The notes under the pieces are model-generated. The model was not told the origin of the DNA and searched no databases. It saw only the letters and a list, made by a program, of their open reading frames with translations. From contig CALJOK010000025.1 in NCBI GenBank assembly GCA_937981555.1, positions 84,249 through 148,248 of the forward strand: 64,000 bases of DNA. Direction: 5' to 3'. Source of the stretch: an uncultured Saprospiraceae bacterium (lineage in GTDB: Bacteria; Bacteroidota; Bacteroidia; Chitinophagales; Saprospiraceae). The position numbers were made by a program, and so were the translations under genes. Positions 50,451 through 59,561 of this stretch are shown here, one piece after another (the stretch's first letter is position 1; every line of letters begins with the position of its first letter).

Positions 50451-52031
50451 TTATTTTACTAAAGTGATGGAGTTGCTATAAGTCAGTTCTTTTCCTGTAG
50501 CATCAATAAGTCTGATCAAGTAGACATATACACCAGGGTCTACAATTTTATTATCAGCCCTCCCGTCCCATTTTTTGCCCACATAAAGCAAGTTACCCCA
50601 TCGGTCAAAAATTGATATCTCCTTCATGATAACTTCATCGTCAGAGGTGAACACTTCAAAATAATCATTGTTGCCATCTCCATTCGGGGAGAAAGCATTA
50701 GGAATATACACGTTGATATTTTTAAGAAACAATACGATGGAACTGTCGCAACCATTAGAAGATATCAAATTTATTTGATATTCACCTACGTCTGTAAATT
50801 GAGAGCCGCCTATACTATATGTCGCACCTGGTAAGGTTTGAGCATATACCGTATCTGTTTGGTCTAGTTGCATTTCTACATTCAATGTGACGGTGGAGTC
50901 ACAACCATCAACTGAAGTCAAAGTATAATTGTAAATCCCTGTATCTTCGATTACATCTCCTTGGTACAACAAACTTTCTCCTTCACAAATGGTTCTAAAA
51001 ATTTCATTCGCAAAGACTGGAATGATAAATTCAAAGTCTTCTGCAATTCGACATTGCTGAGTATTTGGATTAATAATTCTTAATTGGTAAAAACCCTCCC
51101 CGTACATCTGAGATAATTCGGCATCGGTTTCATCAATCAAGGCTATACCTTCTTTATACCATTGATAAGAAAAGTTAGATTTTTGAGCTACCGCAAATGT
51201 AAAGTTCGAATCACATGGAGAGCCATGCTCAAGCAACTCAAAATCAAAATCGTCTTCATCACTAAGCCTTAAATTATCAATGAAATAAATTCTGAGCATC
51301 CCTTCGCTATCGCCACTACAATTGCCTCCTATAACAAGGGCATTAATATCAAATGAGGGTTGAATCACGGTACTCACTTCAACCCACCCAGGTGCTACGC
51401 CATCTCCATTAACTATTTCGGATTTGATAAATTGCCATTCTGGATAATTCGAAGGACAATCTGTGTATGGAGAAAAGGGAAGGTTGTTACAACTTGAAGA
51501 TCCAAAGAAAGAGAAAAATATTTCTGGAGAACTTACTTCATCAAGAAAGCCAAGATGAAATTTAAATTTGTAAACGGAATCTTTTTGCATAGTACTATTT
51601 AAACATGCACCTGCATATTCTTTATAAATTTCTGAGCCATTACCGTTATCGACAGTCCCATTAAGAAACAGTACTGCGCCCTCGCCATCTGGAAATGGCA
51701 ACATCTCCTCTACGACTATGTAATCACAAGTATTTAAATAATCAGTTGTTCCTCCTGAAGCTTGGTCCCACCCTTCTGCACAAGAGAGCTGACTATCTGT
51801 TTCTGGACAACAGTTGTAATCTTCAAATGATGGATTTGGAAAAAGAGATTCTAGACTGACTATTTCACAGATACAATCTGGATCATTTATGTCGATTAAA
51901 CCATCATCGTCATCATCTATTGCATTGTCGCAAATCTCGTCCATCAACGTGCTTATATTTGTGTGTTTTTCCAAAGAGGAAATTAGCAAAATAATGAAGC
52001 CGATGTATATCCATGTTTGCGTCATAAACAA
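50451..52031 (-). CDS. T9SS type B cell-surface protein with Cys-rich module
   Basis: 526 residues. The N-terminal hydrophobic stretch (about 7-20) may be a signal peptide or anchor, but no clean cleavage site follows. Then 'DEICDNAIDDDDDGLIDINDPDC' in two parts, a calcium/Cys module, and 'LFPNPSFEDYNCCPETDSQLSCAEGWDQASGGTTDYLNTCDYI' (split), a lectin-like beta-sandwich seen in many Saprospiraceae surface proteins. Ig/PKD-like parts follow with the repeated 'GCDS' strand. It ends with the gliding-motility type B domain ('IPNAFSPNGDGNNDYF', 'ISIFDRWGNLLYVG'). T9SS export is supported. Its place at the end of the PL6 block suggests a binding protein, but it could be unrelated. Confidence 0.8.
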   Translation of the reverse strand: MFMTQTWIYIGFIILLISSLEKHTNISTLMDEICDNAIDDDDDGLIDINDPDCICEIVSLESLFPNPSFEDYNCCPETDSQLSCAEGWDQASGGTTDYLNTCDYIVVEEMLPFPDGEGAVLFLNGTVDNGNGSEIYKEYAGACLNSTMQKDSVYKFKFHLGFLDEVSSPEIFFSFFGSSSCNNLPFSPYTDCPSNYPEWQFIKSEIVNGDGVAPGWVEVSTVIQPSFDINALVIGGNCSGDSEGMLRIYFIDNLRLSDEDDFDFELLEHGSPCDSNFTFAVAQKSNFSYQWYKEGIALIDETDAELSQMYGEGFYQLRIINPNTQQCRIAEDFEFIIPVFANEIFRTICEGESLLYQGDVIEDTGIYNYTLTSVDGCDSTVTLNVEMQLDQTDTVYAQTLPGATYSIGGSQFTDVGEYQINLISSNGCDSSIVLFLKNINVYIPNAFSPNGDGNNDYFEVFTSDDEVIMKEISIFDRWGNLLYVGKKWDGRADNKIVDPGVYVYLIRLIDATGKELTYSNSITLVK

Positions 52032-52177
52032 AGGTTTATTGATTTTATAAAATGAATGAGTAAATAGAACTCGATCGTTATTGTCTAAACTATTAATTAA
52101 TCATTTTCATCATACCATCATTTACTTCAATTTCATAACTCAATTCTTATCCTAGTTTTAGTATATCAAAAGAACGA

Positions 52178-53995
52178 TCATTTTTGGATGACTATTTTTT
52201 CTGAAATTAATTGATGCTTACCGGAGAGTTGTATAAAATAAATACCATTCGCAATTCCATTTACCTCCAAATCTAAGGTTGTATCTGTTCTGTCAATCTT
52301 TTTCTCTAATAATAGACGACCATCAATAGTCCATAAACTGATTTTTGTAAAAGCATTAGCGACAGCGTTATGGTTATCAATATTAATGATTGAGTTAGTC
52401 GGATTTGGGTAAATCTTTATCGCTGATTTTTCTAATAAATTTTCTTCACCAACAGATAATAGGCAAGGAGTTAATTCTTCATTCGCCTCATAAGCATTTG
52501 GCCCTACATCATCAGGTGTCAACGGAAGATATTGAACAAGGTCTGTACTAAAATGATCTGCACCAACTGTACTGGTCAATGGTCTTACTTGTCCATCAAT
52601 ATCTTGATTGATTTCCCAACCTATAATATTATTTTCTAAAACTGGAGAAGTCGAAGTCGCTCTCCAACTCGTGCCATCAAAAATTAAATTAGGGTCAGTT
52701 ACATTTACTTCTGTCGATGCAAAGGAAGAACCATCACTAGTCAACGTTGCACTTCCTGTAGGATACATCACATTATTAATCCAAGTGATTGCTCCATTTT
52801 GAGTATTGCCATCCACGTATTTAACCAAACTATTTTCTGATCCAGTTACTACATTATGAGCGATGGTAATGTCGCTTAATGCTTTATTATAATTTCCATT
52901 ATTATCAAATCCTATTTCTATTCCGTGGGTATTATTGGCAAGAGTATTATAAGCGATAGTCACTCGTTCGGCACGAAAATGTTTGGACAAATTTGTACTA
53001 CTTCCATCAATCGCGTCTCCTTGTGTCAAGGCAATTGGAGCATCCCATTTGGTACCTTGCAAACCTTCCATATAATTATTGATAATCAAATGGTCAGTTC
53101 CGTAGATTCGAATCCCACCCGTATAAATGGTAGAACCATCAAAGGTGCCATTCGGTTTTCCTCCACCAAAAAAATAATTTCCTTCTATCCGATTTCTATT
53201 GCCATGTCTTAATGAGAGTGTTCCATAACTTTTTCTAAAAGTATTATGTCGAATAATATTATCGCATGATTTTACGGAAACTATTTCAGGGTCGCCATCA
53301 CAATCTTCAAATAAATTGTGCTCTACCGTCGTATAACCACTTGACATCGACATCTCACTCCAACCAATTCGGATAGACTCTTTTTCGTTAGAGGCGCGAG
53401 GTGAATTATTTTTAAAATAATTATGATCAATCCGATCACATTGAGATTGGCGATAATCTTCTTCATCTTCATTGCTCGTTCCGTCTATCGTGATGTAATG
53501 TCCAGGAGTAGTTTTGTTTTGGAAAATGTTATGATCGATTCTATTGTCATGACTCGTAAATTGAAAATTATCATCATTCCAAATACCTCCAACAAACACC
53601 CATTTGATCGATTCTGTCGTAGCTAATTCAAAAACATTTCTTGTAATCCTAATGTTATTACAGCCTTCCAACTTGATGAGTGTTTCATCTCCTTCTGCAT
53701 CAAATACAAAACCTTCGATAATGATATGCGCTGCTTTTTTTAAAACAAATTGAGACTCACCTGTTAATAGAACTCCACCAATCGTTTCGGCTTTAATGGT
53801 AATTGGAGCAGTAGCATTTCCAATAGCAGTAAACGTAGATTCGAAGTCGTTATAATTTCCATCTTCTACTATAAAAATATCACCTGGGGAAGCGGCATTG
53901 ACCAAGTCTTCTAAATCCTCAGGATCATCGACATAAACTTGGCTCATTAAAGTTAAGGGGAATGTTAAAAGTAAAATGAGAATAAAGTTTTTCAT
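52178..53995 (-). CDS. Alginate lyase, polysaccharide lyase family 6 (A)
   Basis: 605 residues. Signal peptide about 1-18 ('...LTLMSQ'). Right-handed parallel beta-helix, PL6/chondroitinase-B family. Catalytic Lys242 ('EIVSVKSCDN') and Arg263 ('TLSLRHGNRN') are in the expected positions of the helix, with 'ESIRIGWSEM' and 'NLFEDCDGDPE' before. Ends with a type A T9SS sorting domain ('IKIYPNPTNSIINI'), so it is exported and attached at the surface. It is the third PL6 in a row; order on the minus strand is PL6-C, PL6-B, PL6-A, T9SS type B protein. Acts on alginate by beta-elimination, often preferring MG blocks. Confidence 0.93.
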   Translation of the reverse strand: MKNFILILLLTFPLTLMSQVYVDDPEDLEDLVNAASPGDIFIVEDGNYNDFESTFTAIGNATAPITIKAETIGGVLLTGESQFVLKKAAHIIIEGFVFDAEGDETLIKLEGCNNIRITRNVFELATTESIKWVFVGGIWNDDNFQFTSHDNRIDHNIFQNKTTPGHYITIDGTSNEDEEDYRQSQCDRIDHNYFKNNSPRASNEKESIRIGWSEMSMSSGYTTVEHNLFEDCDGDPEIVSVKSCDNIIRHNTFRKSYGTLSLRHGNRNRIEGNYFFGGGKPNGTFDGSTIYTGGIRIYGTDHLIINNYMEGLQGTKWDAPIALTQGDAIDGSSTNLSKHFRAERVTIAYNTLANNTHGIEIGFDNNGNYNKALSDITIAHNVVTGSENSLVKYVDGNTQNGAITWINNVMYPTGSATLTSDGSSFASTEVNVTDPNLIFDGTSWRATSTSPVLENNIIGWEINQDIDGQVRPLTSTVGADHFSTDLVQYLPLTPDDVGPNAYEANEELTPCLLSVGEENLLEKSAIKIYPNPTNSIINIDNHNAVANAFTKISLWTIDGRLLLEKKIDRTDTTLDLEVNGIANGIYFIQLSGKHQLISEKIVIQK

Positions 53996-54022
53996 ATCAA
54001 TGTAATTGTATTGTTATAAAAT

Positions 54023-55936
54023 TTACGGAATAACTATTTTTAAGACTTGAACCTCCACTGCATTTAATCCTTCGGTTTGTTTTTTAAAATATAAATAATA
54101 AATTCCTGAAGGTAAATTTTGTACTTCTTCAACTATCGAATGATTTCCAGATGAAAAGAATTGATTGAATAATGTTTTTACTTTTTGTCCCTGATTATTA
54201 AATAATTCAGCTTCAATCCGTGCTTTACTTTTTAGGCTAAAAGACAAATCCAATTTTTCATTTGTTGGATTAGGGGAAATTTTGAGGAGTGTTTCTTTTT
54301 CAAATTGAAGATTATTTGTGCCAGTTGGATCAATGCTAAAATGCGCAGTCACTTCTTTATGACCATCCATGATTATAGTCGTAGGATTTGTTGTCCCAGT
54401 TAAATCTTGACTCCATTCTGTGAAAAAATAATTTTCCGAGGACAAAGCAGTCAAGGTAACTTCTGTTCCAAGAGCATATTGAGCTAAAGGAAGATCCAAC
54501 GAAACGGCTCCCAAACCTTCTAAGTTTATTCTTAAAAAAACGCCTTGATTATCCCACAAATAAGATGGGCCAGTATTCTCTTCTGTTGCGATAGGTCGAA
54601 CAGGTGTATTGTGTGGAAATTCACTACAACCTATATCTTTTAGATTGGGATCCAATGGTCTTAGTTGTCTAACTAAATCGTAAACCAATTGATTATCAAT
54701 ATCCATCTCTGGATAAATAGGTAGGTTAGGGTAGCCAGTTTGTGCAGCATCAATCGCTGGACTTGTAGAAGATAATTCATAAAAACCTTCACTATTGATT
54801 TCTAGCTCGGGATTAGTAACTGTAACTCCACTTGGAAAACTGATACCTGAAGAACCATTTGAAATATTTCCAATCCAATCTTCTGTTCCTGTTGGATTAT
54901 CAAAAAGGTCGTCTATAGGGTTTGTAAATATATTGTTAGAAAAAACCACATTTTCAGGTTTGTCATTGCCGCTGCCTCCCAAATTAATTTCAGCACTATT
55001 GATAAAAGTATTAAATGCGATGTTAATATCATCTAATGGATCGGAATCATCATTCTGTAAAATGATGCTTCTTTTCTCTAAGCCACTAAAATAATTATTG
55101 AAAATTACGTGATGTTGACCTTCTCTAACTCTTACTCCTCCCATTCCATTTAGGAAAAAATTTCCATAGAGGACAGCTTCATCTCCATGACGCAAGACTA
55201 GTTCTGCCACAGGATTATTTTCAAAAGTATTGTATCGAAAAACGTTCTGTCTTGCCTTATTGGAAATGATTTCTCCATCTCCATTGCATTGCGTAAAATA
55301 ACAAAATTCAACGATTGACCTGCTGGCAAATTCTCCTTGCGTACTTAGTCCAATTCGAATCGGTTCAACTCCTTCGTCATTACCTCCGCCATCAAAATTT
55401 TTAAAGGAACAATATTGAATTTTATGATAGCCAGGATTCGTATCATCTACTAAAATGGAAAGTATATTTTGATCTGCAGTATTAACTCGATGTTCAAAAT
55501 TACAATACGTCACTCGATTATATTGGCACTCCTCTCGAATGATAAAATATTTGTAACTCGTGTAGTCTTTAATATTTAATTGAGTGAAATGATTATAACT
55601 TCCTGAAGTGTTGATGACATGCCCCGTTCCTATATTTCCATCAATAAATTGAAAACCTTGGAAGGTAATATAACTACCTGAGATGTCAACTTTTGAAGCA
55701 CCGGTGAATTTTGTTTCTCCCAATTCTTCCGCCATAATCACCAAATTACTTTTTTCAATATCCATCTCAATATTGGAAAATAAACCTGCTTCCCAGAGAA
55801 TAGAATCTCCTGCACTAGCAGCAGAAAGAGCATCATCAAATGTGTTTTGTGAATTGACAATAAAGCTTTCAGCCATTAGTGAAAAGCTAAAAAAGAGAAA
55901 AGAAAATGTGATGATATGGTGAATGTATTTTTTCAT
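54023..55936 (-). CDS. Alginate lyase, polysaccharide lyase family 6 (B)
   Basis: 637 residues. Signal peptide about 1-22 ('...FSLMAE'). Beta-helix PL6 domain about 24-430 with catalytic Lys227 ('GEIISNKARQN') and Arg249 ('ELVLRHGDEA'), both present. It is shorter between strands than PL6-A. Next a Listeria-Bacteroides type repeat about 470-525 ('YALGTEVTLTALSSENYFFTEWSQ', 'DGHKEVTAHFSID'). It ends with a type A T9SS domain ('LLKISPNPTNEKLDLSFS'). Gaps to its neighbours are 12 and 27 bp, so the three PL6 genes are clearly one transcript. Confidence 0.92.
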   Translation of the reverse strand: MKKYIHHIITFSFLFFSFSLMAESFIVNSQNTFDDALSAASAGDSILWEAGLFSNIEMDIEKSNLVIMAEELGETKFTGASKVDISGSYITFQGFQFIDGNIGTGHVINTSGSYNHFTQLNIKDYTSYKYFIIREECQYNRVTYCNFEHRVNTADQNILSILVDDTNPGYHKIQYCSFKNFDGGGNDEGVEPIRIGLSTQGEFASRSIVEFCYFTQCNGDGEIISNKARQNVFRYNTFENNPVAELVLRHGDEAVLYGNFFLNGMGGVRVREGQHHVIFNNYFSGLEKRSIILQNDDSDPLDDINIAFNTFINSAEINLGGSGNDKPENVVFSNNIFTNPIDDLFDNPTGTEDWIGNISNGSSGISFPSGVTVTNPELEINSEGFYELSSTSPAIDAAQTGYPNLPIYPEMDIDNQLVYDLVRQLRPLDPNLKDIGCSEFPHNTPVRPIATEENTGPSYLWDNQGVFLRINLEGLGAVSLDLPLAQYALGTEVTLTALSSENYFFTEWSQDLTGTTNPTTIIMDGHKEVTAHFSIDPTGTNNLQFEKETLLKISPNPTNEKLDLSFSLKSKARIEAELFNNQGQKVKTLFNQFFSSGNHSIVEEVQNLPSGIYYLYFKKQTEGLNAVEVQVLKIVIP

Positions 55937-55948
55937 AAATGTATTTGA

Positions 55949-58258
55949 TTAGTACATCAATTTTAATTTGATATTTTCTTGTACAACAATTTTCCCAGAG
56001 TTAATTATTTCATTATTAGCATGCGTGTTATTTTTTGCACCCCACAATAATGCTACTAATTTTACTCGATTGTTTTTAAAAGTATTATTGGTAATCTTGA
56101 CATTGATGATGCCTCTAGTGTTTAATAGAATACCATTTTCTTCTTTGTTTCCGCAATTTGTAAATGTATTGTTATTAAGTGCTAGGTTACCCCCGATAGT
56201 TGACTCATCATAACCTCCACGATAGTAGTCAATAACATTCTTTTCGATGTTTTCAATTTTGCAATTACTAACTTGTAAAAATTCTACATTGTAATCTCCT
56301 TTATCATTAATCTCTTCCGAAAGTTCGATTCCGTTGGCACAATCTTTTAGAGAAGATTTGGCGAAAAGAATTTCATCAGCCATACTTTCTTTGTAAGCTT
56401 TAAGTACATAATTGAAATTGCTGATCTCAGATTCCCAAACATTTAAATTGTAAAGACCTGACATGTTTTCTTTTAAAGTTGCGAATGCATATTGAGTATT
56501 TTGCCCCATCAAAATTACACCTTGTAAATCCAAATCACCAAAAGGATGCATTTCAAAAGCAGGCGTATTGGCTGCGCCTGAATAGATGATTTTTGCTCTA
56601 TTATTATTGTCTTTAGATTTTATGGTGATTTTTTTATTGATGATTAATGAATTATTTAATTCATAATTTCCTGCGGTTAGTTCGATGATGTCTCCATTTT
56701 TTGCCGCTTTAATTTTCGTTGAAAAATCCGCTGCACTAGTGACTGCGTGGATTTCAGGAGTTGACTCTGGTTCTTCATTGGAAAACCAACTCGGGCCATA
56801 TTTTTTCTTATCCAAAATCATTGGGTCTTTCGTCAATGAACCGGCAACAGCTCCAATGGAGTTTTTATCCTTTCGAACATTTCCAAAAAGATCTTTTTCA
56901 ATCGTTTCAAAATCAAAACCATTATAAATGTCGACCTCTGATAAATTGCTTGGAACATAAATATTTTCCGCGACTTCGGATATTTCTAGGCTAGTCATTT
57001 CTACTCCTTTCGTACTAGTCTTTTTATTGTTAGTCAAATTACTTTTAAATGTGATTCCATCAATTTGGTCATGTGCAATAATTGGATCGGTATCTCCTTT
57101 TTCATTATAAATAATATTGTTGGCAACAACAGTTCTTATCGGTCTTGCTGATCTAATTTCAGAAAGAGGGAGAACATCTTTTTGACTGATATTTGTTCCT
57201 ACTCCGAAGTGCCAAGGTTCAACGCAATTAATATATGTATTGTGTGCGACGACCACATCAGTCACTTGGTTGTAACGATTGAGCGGAGACTTTGGAATCC
57301 CATTCATGATAGCAAGAGGGCTTCTAAATTCTTTTCCTTTTAGGTTGTAAAAATAATTATTCACGACCCAATGGCCAGTATTAATTAATCGAACGCCACC
57401 TACATTTTGATTGCCATCACCGATAAAATAATTGCCATCAATTCTACAGTAATTACCATGTCGAGTTACCAACGAACCTTCTGATTTGTAAAAAATATTA
57501 TTGCTGAAAGTATTGAAATTCGTCTTGCTAGAAATTACTTCAACTTCACCATTGCATCTTTCAAAAAGATTGTTGGCTACAGTTGTATAAGATGGCGACA
57601 TGGAAGTGAAACTAGAACCAAGTTGAAGTGTTTCCGCTTTTGGTCCACCTTTTCGAGGTCTTGGGCCAAAGTAATTGTTGGTAATTTTATGATAATTATT
57701 AATGCTTTGATTTCCTTTGATATCGACTCTAACGGTTGGGCCTTGATTGGCTTTTCCAGCGAGGTAACAATGGTCGAGCATATTATGTCTACCATAAAAT
57801 TCTACCCAAAGATCGCCTCTGTCACGATGCGGTTGATTGAAGTTTTCAATCACACAATTAGTTACATTACAATGGGTAGCTAAGGAGTCTTTATTGATCC
57901 TAAATTCGATAACCACATCTGTTGGAGTATAGCCATTTTTAAAATAAAGACCATCTACATTCAAATATTCACCTGCGAGTTTTAAGCAAGATTGACCTTC
58001 AATAAAAACTTTCCCTGGCGTTTCTGCACGAAGTGAAATTGGTTTTGCTTCCGTTCCTTTTCCTATAAAATTGATTTGAACATCTGTCCAAGTTCCATTT
58101 GTAAGTATAATGTTATCACCTGCGGTAGCATTGGCAATTGCATCTTTTAATTCGGACGCATTACTTACCTTTTTTTCAGAAAAATTAGTAGTTGATGTTT
58201 CGTTTTGGCAGGAAGTGATCAAGAAAATTAAGCTGATCAATAGTAGGTTTCTAAACAT
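55949..58258 (-). CDS. Alginate lyase, polysaccharide lyase family 6 (C), two-helix lipoprotein
   Basis: 769 residues. Lipoprotein signal with Cys17 ('LIFLITSCQNE'). Residues 30-480 form a PL6 beta-helix with catalytic Lys245 ('EVISSKTNFN') and Arg266 ('SLVTRHGNYC'). A second, shorter beta-helix follows about 500-765 ('ADFSTKIKAAKNGDIIELTAG', 'NNNTFTNCG', 'ITNNTFKNNRVKL'). The two-helix plan is like the exolytic G-specific AlyGC. Unlike PL6-A and B it has no T9SS tail but a lipid anchor, so it sits on a different surface or in the periplasm. First of the three tandem PL6 genes. Confidence 0.93.
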   Translation of the reverse strand: MFRNLLLISLIFLITSCQNETSTTNFSEKKVSNASELKDAIANATAGDNIILTNGTWTDVQINFIGKGTEAKPISLRAETPGKVFIEGQSCLKLAGEYLNVDGLYFKNGYTPTDVVIEFRINKDSLATHCNVTNCVIENFNQPHRDRGDLWVEFYGRHNMLDHCYLAGKANQGPTVRVDIKGNQSINNYHKITNNYFGPRPRKGGPKAETLQLGSSFTSMSPSYTTVANNLFERCNGEVEVISSKTNFNTFSNNIFYKSEGSLVTRHGNYCRIDGNYFIGDGNQNVGGVRLINTGHWVVNNYFYNLKGKEFRSPLAIMNGIPKSPLNRYNQVTDVVVAHNTYINCVEPWHFGVGTNISQKDVLPLSEIRSARPIRTVVANNIIYNEKGDTDPIIAHDQIDGITFKSNLTNNKKTSTKGVEMTSLEISEVAENIYVPSNLSEVDIYNGFDFETIEKDLFGNVRKDKNSIGAVAGSLTKDPMILDKKKYGPSWFSNEEPESTPEIHAVTSAADFSTKIKAAKNGDIIELTAGNYELNNSLIINKKITIKSKDNNNRAKIIYSGAANTPAFEMHPFGDLDLQGVILMGQNTQYAFATLKENMSGLYNLNVWESEISNFNYVLKAYKESMADEILFAKSSLKDCANGIELSEEINDKGDYNVEFLQVSNCKIENIEKNVIDYYRGGYDESTIGGNLALNNNTFTNCGNKEENGILLNTRGIINVKITNNTFKNNRVKLVALLWGAKNNTHANNEIINSGKIVVQENIKLKLMY

Positions 58259-58368
58259 AGTTTTGTTTTTAAAAAAGTAATTAGAATTTATAAAAAAAAT
58301 CTAAGGCATAGTGTATTAATAATATGAAGTAACACTCTAAAGTGGCAGGGCTTTTAAGTTTTAATTTG

Positions 58369-58414
58369 AATGTCCAGTTCTCAGTAAGACTACCGTCAAA
58401 AAAACTTGGACATT
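58369..58414 (-). terminator. Weak hairpin after the TIM-barrel gene
   Basis: 8-bp perfect arms (aatgtcca / tggacatt) with a 30-nt loop and no T tract. It occupies part of the 213-bp gap between the TIM-barrel gene and PL6-C; partial termination or processing is possible. Confidence 0.3.
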
Positions 58415-58471
58415 GATTATACCTTGTTCGATATTCAATATTACATTTGGTTTATCAACCGCAAATTTTGC

Positions 58472-59434
58472 TTAAGCTTCTTGCCATAATTTTTGAATAG
58501 CCTTTAAGTCTTTTTTCATGGCATCAAAAACTACTTTTTTGTCAACGGTAATTTTTGATTTACCTTTCTCCGCACCACCTAAGTCATATTCCAAATGCAA
58601 AGATACTGGTGGATTCAGGTTGTACTTTTTTAATAGTTTAAAATATTTATCAAAATCAACCATTCCTTCTCCGATAGGTACATTGATTGGTTTCCATTTT
58701 CCGTTTACTTTTCCCCATTTAAAATCTTTGAGGACGATGACTTTAATTTTGGAATACAAAAGTTGCAATCCATTTTCCCAAGAATTTCCTCCTTCTACAG
58801 TTGCGTGACGTATATCATATTGAGTTCCAAAAAAATCGGAATTAACAGTTTCTAATATTTTTTGTATTTCCCAAAATGATGCGCCCACGTTTTTACCAGC
58901 ATGATTTTGATAGCAACCTATGATTCCATTTTCCTTATTCAGATTCCCGAGGTCGTCAATTTGATTACGGTACATATCCAAAGCGTCAATCATAGGTTGG
59001 TCTTTTGGATATTTAAACCACCCTGTTCGATAATATTTTATACCTGCTTTAGCAGCTGCTTTTATGATGTTGACGTCAAGTGGACGATTGACATTTTCGA
59101 TACTCGTGGTAATCATTTCACAATTCGATCCTCCTTTGTTTATTTGTTGAATAGCTTTTGGTAAACCAATTTCAACTTCTTCAGGTAGAACGTGACCTTT
59201 TGGACGGACGGTTAAATCTACTCCATCAAAACCCATTTCAGCAGCCATTTGTCCTGTCATCTGATAATCTAGAAACTGAAGATGTTTGGAGAAAACATTT
59301 ATTGAAAGTGGCTGAAAGTCTTTATTTATTGACTCTTTTTTGTGAAAAGGAAAAAGTGAGTAGGAGGGGAGGAACCCTGCGAATAAGGAAGTTTTTTTTA
59401 TGAAATCTCTTCTCGTGGTGAAATTAATTGGCAT
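58472..59434 (-). CDS. Tat-exported xylose-isomerase-like TIM-barrel protein
   Basis: 320 residues. The start 'MPINFTTRRDFIKKTSLFAG' has a twin-arginine (RR-x-FIKK) export signal, so it probably folds in the cytoplasm and acts in the periplasm. The rest matches the AP-endonuclease-2 / sugar phosphate isomerase-epimerase family: 'QMAAEMGFDGVDLTVRPKGHVLPEEVEIGLP', 'GCYQNHAGKNVG', 'FFGTQYDIRHATVEGG', 'KVIVLKDFKWGK', 'LHLEYDLGGAEKG', with His, Asp and Glu that can bind a divalent metal. Substrate unknown. It is first in the PL6 transcript, directly behind an ExuR-like operator, which suggests a role on a uronate or oligouronate isomer. Inference. Confidence 0.75.
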   Translation of the reverse strand: MPINFTTRRDFIKKTSLFAGFLPSYSLFPFHKKESINKDFQPLSINVFSKHLQFLDYQMTGQMAAEMGFDGVDLTVRPKGHVLPEEVEIGLPKAIQQINKGGSNCEMITTSIENVNRPLDVNIIKAAAKAGIKYYRTGWFKYPKDQPMIDALDMYRNQIDDLGNLNKENGIIGCYQNHAGKNVGASFWEIQKILETVNSDFFGTQYDIRHATVEGGNSWENGLQLLYSKIKVIVLKDFKWGKVNGKWKPINVPIGEGMVDFDKYFKLLKKYNLNPPVSLHLEYDLGGAEKGKSKITVDKKVVFDAMKKDLKAIQKLWQEA

Positions 59435-59482
59435 AGCAGATTGTGATGTTAACTGATTTTTTATTGAATTTTGGAAATTAAA

Positions 59483-59500
59483 AATTGGTTGACCAAAATT
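59483..59500. promoter_or_regulatory. ExuR-like operator before the PL6 block
   Basis: aattggttgaccaaaatt contains the dyad TTGGTtgACCAA (59485-59496). It ends 51 bp upstream of the TIM-barrel start, at the head of the minus-strand PL6 block. Confidence 0.7.
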
Positions 59501-59561
59501 TATTTCATCAAATATACTTTAAAATCATTACTAGCCAAGATTGTTTGGAGGTATTTCTTAT

